Shown piece by piece: positions 4,785 to 6,030 of a DNA stretch of 6,030 nt. The notes beneath the pieces are model-generated. The model was given only the letters and a program-made list of their open reading frames with translations, was not told where the DNA came from and searched no databases. The position numbers and the translations under genes were made by a program. This DNA comes from Deltaproteobacteria bacterium (GTDB lineage: Bacteria; Desulfobacterota; Desulfarculia; Adiutricales; Adiutricaceae), in contig JAITJB010000276.1 of NCBI GenBank assembly GCA_031279155.1, positions 1 to 6,030 on the forward strand. The letters are read 5' to 3'. Position 1 is the stretch's first letter, and every line of letters begins with the position of its first letter.

Positions 4785-5657
4785 CCAGCCAGAGTTTCTA
4801 TCTCGCCCGGTTATTCGCCTTAAGGTATATAAATCGGACTTATTTAGCTGTTCGATATGATTTGGCCAATCTTCGTAATCGTCCCAAACGGCGCTAATAA
4901 GTTTGCCGGTTATACCATCGGAAGCTTTGGAAGCCAAAAATATAGCCAACTTGGTTGGAACTGCCAGGGAAACGCATTTGTTCGCGCCTCTGGCCTCGAG
5001 CATACGTTGGTGGTAGGCCTGGCCAACGGCCTCGGGACCGGCCTCAAGAATCTGATCAAGCATCCTCGTATCCAAAAGGCCCGGAGCGATTGAGTTGACG
5101 TCCACATGAAATTGGGCTAAATCCAAGGCCAGTGACTCCATAAACCTTACCACCGCCGCCTTGGACGCGGCGTAAGACTCCAGCCTTGGCAAAGGGTTGG
5201 TGGCCCCGCCTCCGGAGAGTTGGATTATTTTCCCGTAGCCTTGTTTACGAAAATGCGGGGCCAGGGCCCTAGCCAAAAGTATCGGACCGTAGAGGTTTAT
5301 TTCAATGGCCTTGGTAAATTCGCCCCAGGCTACGTCCTCTATTTTGCCCATGGTCCCATATACGCCGGCGTTACTGACCAAAATGGTAAGTCCCGCAAAG
5401 GCTTCAAGAGCGGCCTCAATAAGCTTGGAAACGTTTTGGGGTTTGGAGATGTCAGTGGCTAAGTGGAATATTTTTTGGTTGGGCTTTAACGCTTCTTTTT
5501 TGACTTCCTTGGCGGCCCTTTCTAGGTCTTCAGGGGATTGGGAGCTTAAAAACACTTCGGCGCCGCTCGCGGCCAAAGCCTTGGCGATGCTTAGACCCAG
5601 GCCTCGGCTAGCTCCGGTCACCAAAGCGGACCTTCCACTTAAATCATAACCATCCAT
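4773..5657 (-). CDS. Short-chain dehydrogenase/reductase (SDR family)
   Basis: A 294-residue classical-type SDR. The cofactor loop TGASRGLG is at 14-21, the D69 region (ATDI) is where the adenine is usually contacted, NAG is at 96-98, and the catalytic set is N121, S148, Y162 and K166 (YAASK), followed by the PG of the substrate loop at 192-193. S39-S40 after strand 2, in place of an acidic residue, hints at NADP(H) preference; this is inference. Classical SDRs are usually about 250 residues. The additional tail of about 40 residues here is rich in charged and aromatic residues (WDDYEDWPNH at 258-267, then a basic TLRRITGRDR stretch at 278-287) and is not part of the standard fold. The substrate is unknown; in this locus a sugar or nucleotide-sugar reduction is likely. 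AGGTGA at 5663-5668, 5 bases before the ATG, supports the start. It follows the epimerase gene by 70 bp. Confidence 0.9.
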   Translation of the reverse strand: MDGYDLSGRSALVTGASRGLGLSIAKALAASGAEVFLSSQSPEDLERAAKEVKKEALKPNQKIFHLATDISKPQNVSKLIEAALEAFAGLTILVSNAGVYGTMGKIEDVAWGEFTKAIEINLYGPILLARALAPHFRKQGYGKIIQLSGGGATNPLPRLESYAASKAAVVRFMESLALDLAQFHVDVNSIAPGLLDTRMLDQILEAGPEAVGQAYHQRMLEARGANKCVSLAVPTKLAIFLASKASDGITGKLISAVWDDYEDWPNHIEQLNKSDLYTLRRITGRDRNSGWGDK

Positions 5658-5727
5658 TTATTTCACCTAAAAATCTATCGCTTTCTAAAAAACCATGCGG
5701 ATAAGATAACAAATTGGAATGTTCTAA

Positions 5728-6030
5728 TTATTTTAAGTTTAGATGGTTATCCAATAACCATCTAACCGTCTGTTCAACGGCTTGTTTAATTGATAATTTG
5801 TTATTCCACCCCAACGAACGAATTTTCTTGGTCTCCAAAAAAATAAATGGGTTATCACCGACCCAGCCCCTTATGCCACCGGCATACTCTAGAGTGGGTT
5901 TTAAACCCATTAAAGCGGTAATCCAGCCTATGGAATCGTTAACCGTACAGTATTCATAGGCCCCTAAGTTATATATATCAAAAACCTTTGGCATGTTATT
6001 TCTAACCGTAAATAAGGCCTCTACACAGTC
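5728..6030 (-). CDS. NAD-dependent nucleotide-sugar epimerase/dehydratase, C-terminal fragment (5' end beyond the right edge)
   Basis: The reading frame is open from the right edge to TAA at 5728-5730 and encodes the last 100 residues of a protein normally about 310-340 long. The ATG at 5992-5994 is internal, because conserved family sequence continues upstream of it to the window edge (DCVEALFTVRNN). The fragment shows the C-terminal substrate-domain pattern of extended SDR epimerases: FDIYNLGAYEYCTVNDSI (17-34 of the fragment), GGIRGWVGDNPFIFLET (51-67), KKIRSLGW (68-75), then the closing helix with QTVRWL (87-92). The RGWxGD segment is where members such as UDP-glucose/GDP-mannose-type epimerases bind the nucleotide sugar. 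The catalytic YxxxK and the NAD loop lie outside the window, so epimerase versus dehydratase versus reductase cannot be settled. In this locus it may act on the NDP-heptose or another precursor. Confidence 0.85.
   Translation of the reverse strand, partial: DCVEALFTVRNNMPKVFDIYNLGAYEYCTVNDSIGWITALMGLKPTLEYAGGIRGWVGDNPFIFLETKKIRSLGWNNKLSIKQAVEQTVRWLLDNHLNLK

Noticed and set aside
4820..4850. A fourth copy of the 67-bp repeat inside the SDR coding sequence (ACTTATT and TATATA words)
   Set aside because: It needs a 3-bp shift from the exact period and matches only in low-complexity A/T words; the coding sequence explains it adequately.
5305..5649. Plus-strand open frame of 114 codons opposite the SDR gene
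   Set aside because: It is antisense to a well-supported SDR gene with a full set of motifs, shows no recognisable domain and has no ribosome site that I can see.
5658..5727. Possible further copy of the 67-bp repeat in the gap before the SDR gene (shared TATCGC and TTCTAAA words)
   Set aside because: The words are short, their spacing differs from the repeat, and the sequence is AT-rich, so chance similarity is likely.
5728..5994. A small complete gene of 88 codons beginning at the ATG 5992-5994
   Set aside because: Epimerase-family sequence continues in frame upstream to the window edge, so this is the tail of a longer gene and not a small protein.

Overview
The window is a stretch of a bacterial cell-surface polysaccharide locus (LPS O-antigen or core, capsule, or S-layer glycan). 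All nine recognisable genes lie on the minus strand and read from right to left. Overall GC is moderate but uneven, with blocks near 20% and others above 60%. Nothing identifies the species. ATG starts, purine-rich Shine-Dalgarno sites and tight gene packing indicate a bacterium, and the gene content fits a Gram-negative or S-layer-bearing one.

In transcription order (right to left) the genes are: the 3' end of an NAD-dependent sugar epimerase/dehydratase (5728-6030, cut by the window edge); a short-chain dehydrogenase/reductase (4773-5657); a Gfo/Idh/MocA oxidoreductase (3621-4598); a GHMP sugar kinase of the HddA type (2627-3610); a sugar-1-phosphate nucleotidyltransferase of the HddC type (1807-2496); a GtrA-family membrane protein (1322-1780); a SIS-domain phosphoheptose isomerase of the GmhA type (618-1223); a HAD-IIIA heptose-bisphosphate phosphatase of the GmhB type (13-588); and the first 17 codons of a transaldolase-like gene (1-53), which starts inside the 3' end of the phosphatase gene.

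The kinase, nucleotidyltransferase, isomerase and phosphatase together make the complete known route from sedoheptulose 7-phosphate to an NDP-activated D-glycero-D-manno-heptose (GDP-D-glycero-alpha-D-manno-heptose in characterised cases). The transaldolase-like gene would sit at the sedoheptulose 7-phosphate end of that route. The epimerase, SDR and Gfo/Idh/MocA enzyme are probably tailoring steps on this or another nucleotide sugar, and the GtrA protein suggests a lipid-linked sugar step at the membrane.

Non-coding points of interest are a degenerate tandem repeat with an exact 67-bp period running from the SDR stop codon to the start of the oxidoreductase gene, a 13-bp perfect AT-rich inverted repeat between gtrA and the isomerase gene, and a repeated drop in GC inside three consecutive genes. 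I found no RNA gene, CRISPR array, insertion sequence or transposase. The pathway itself is a known type and I see no convincing new system.
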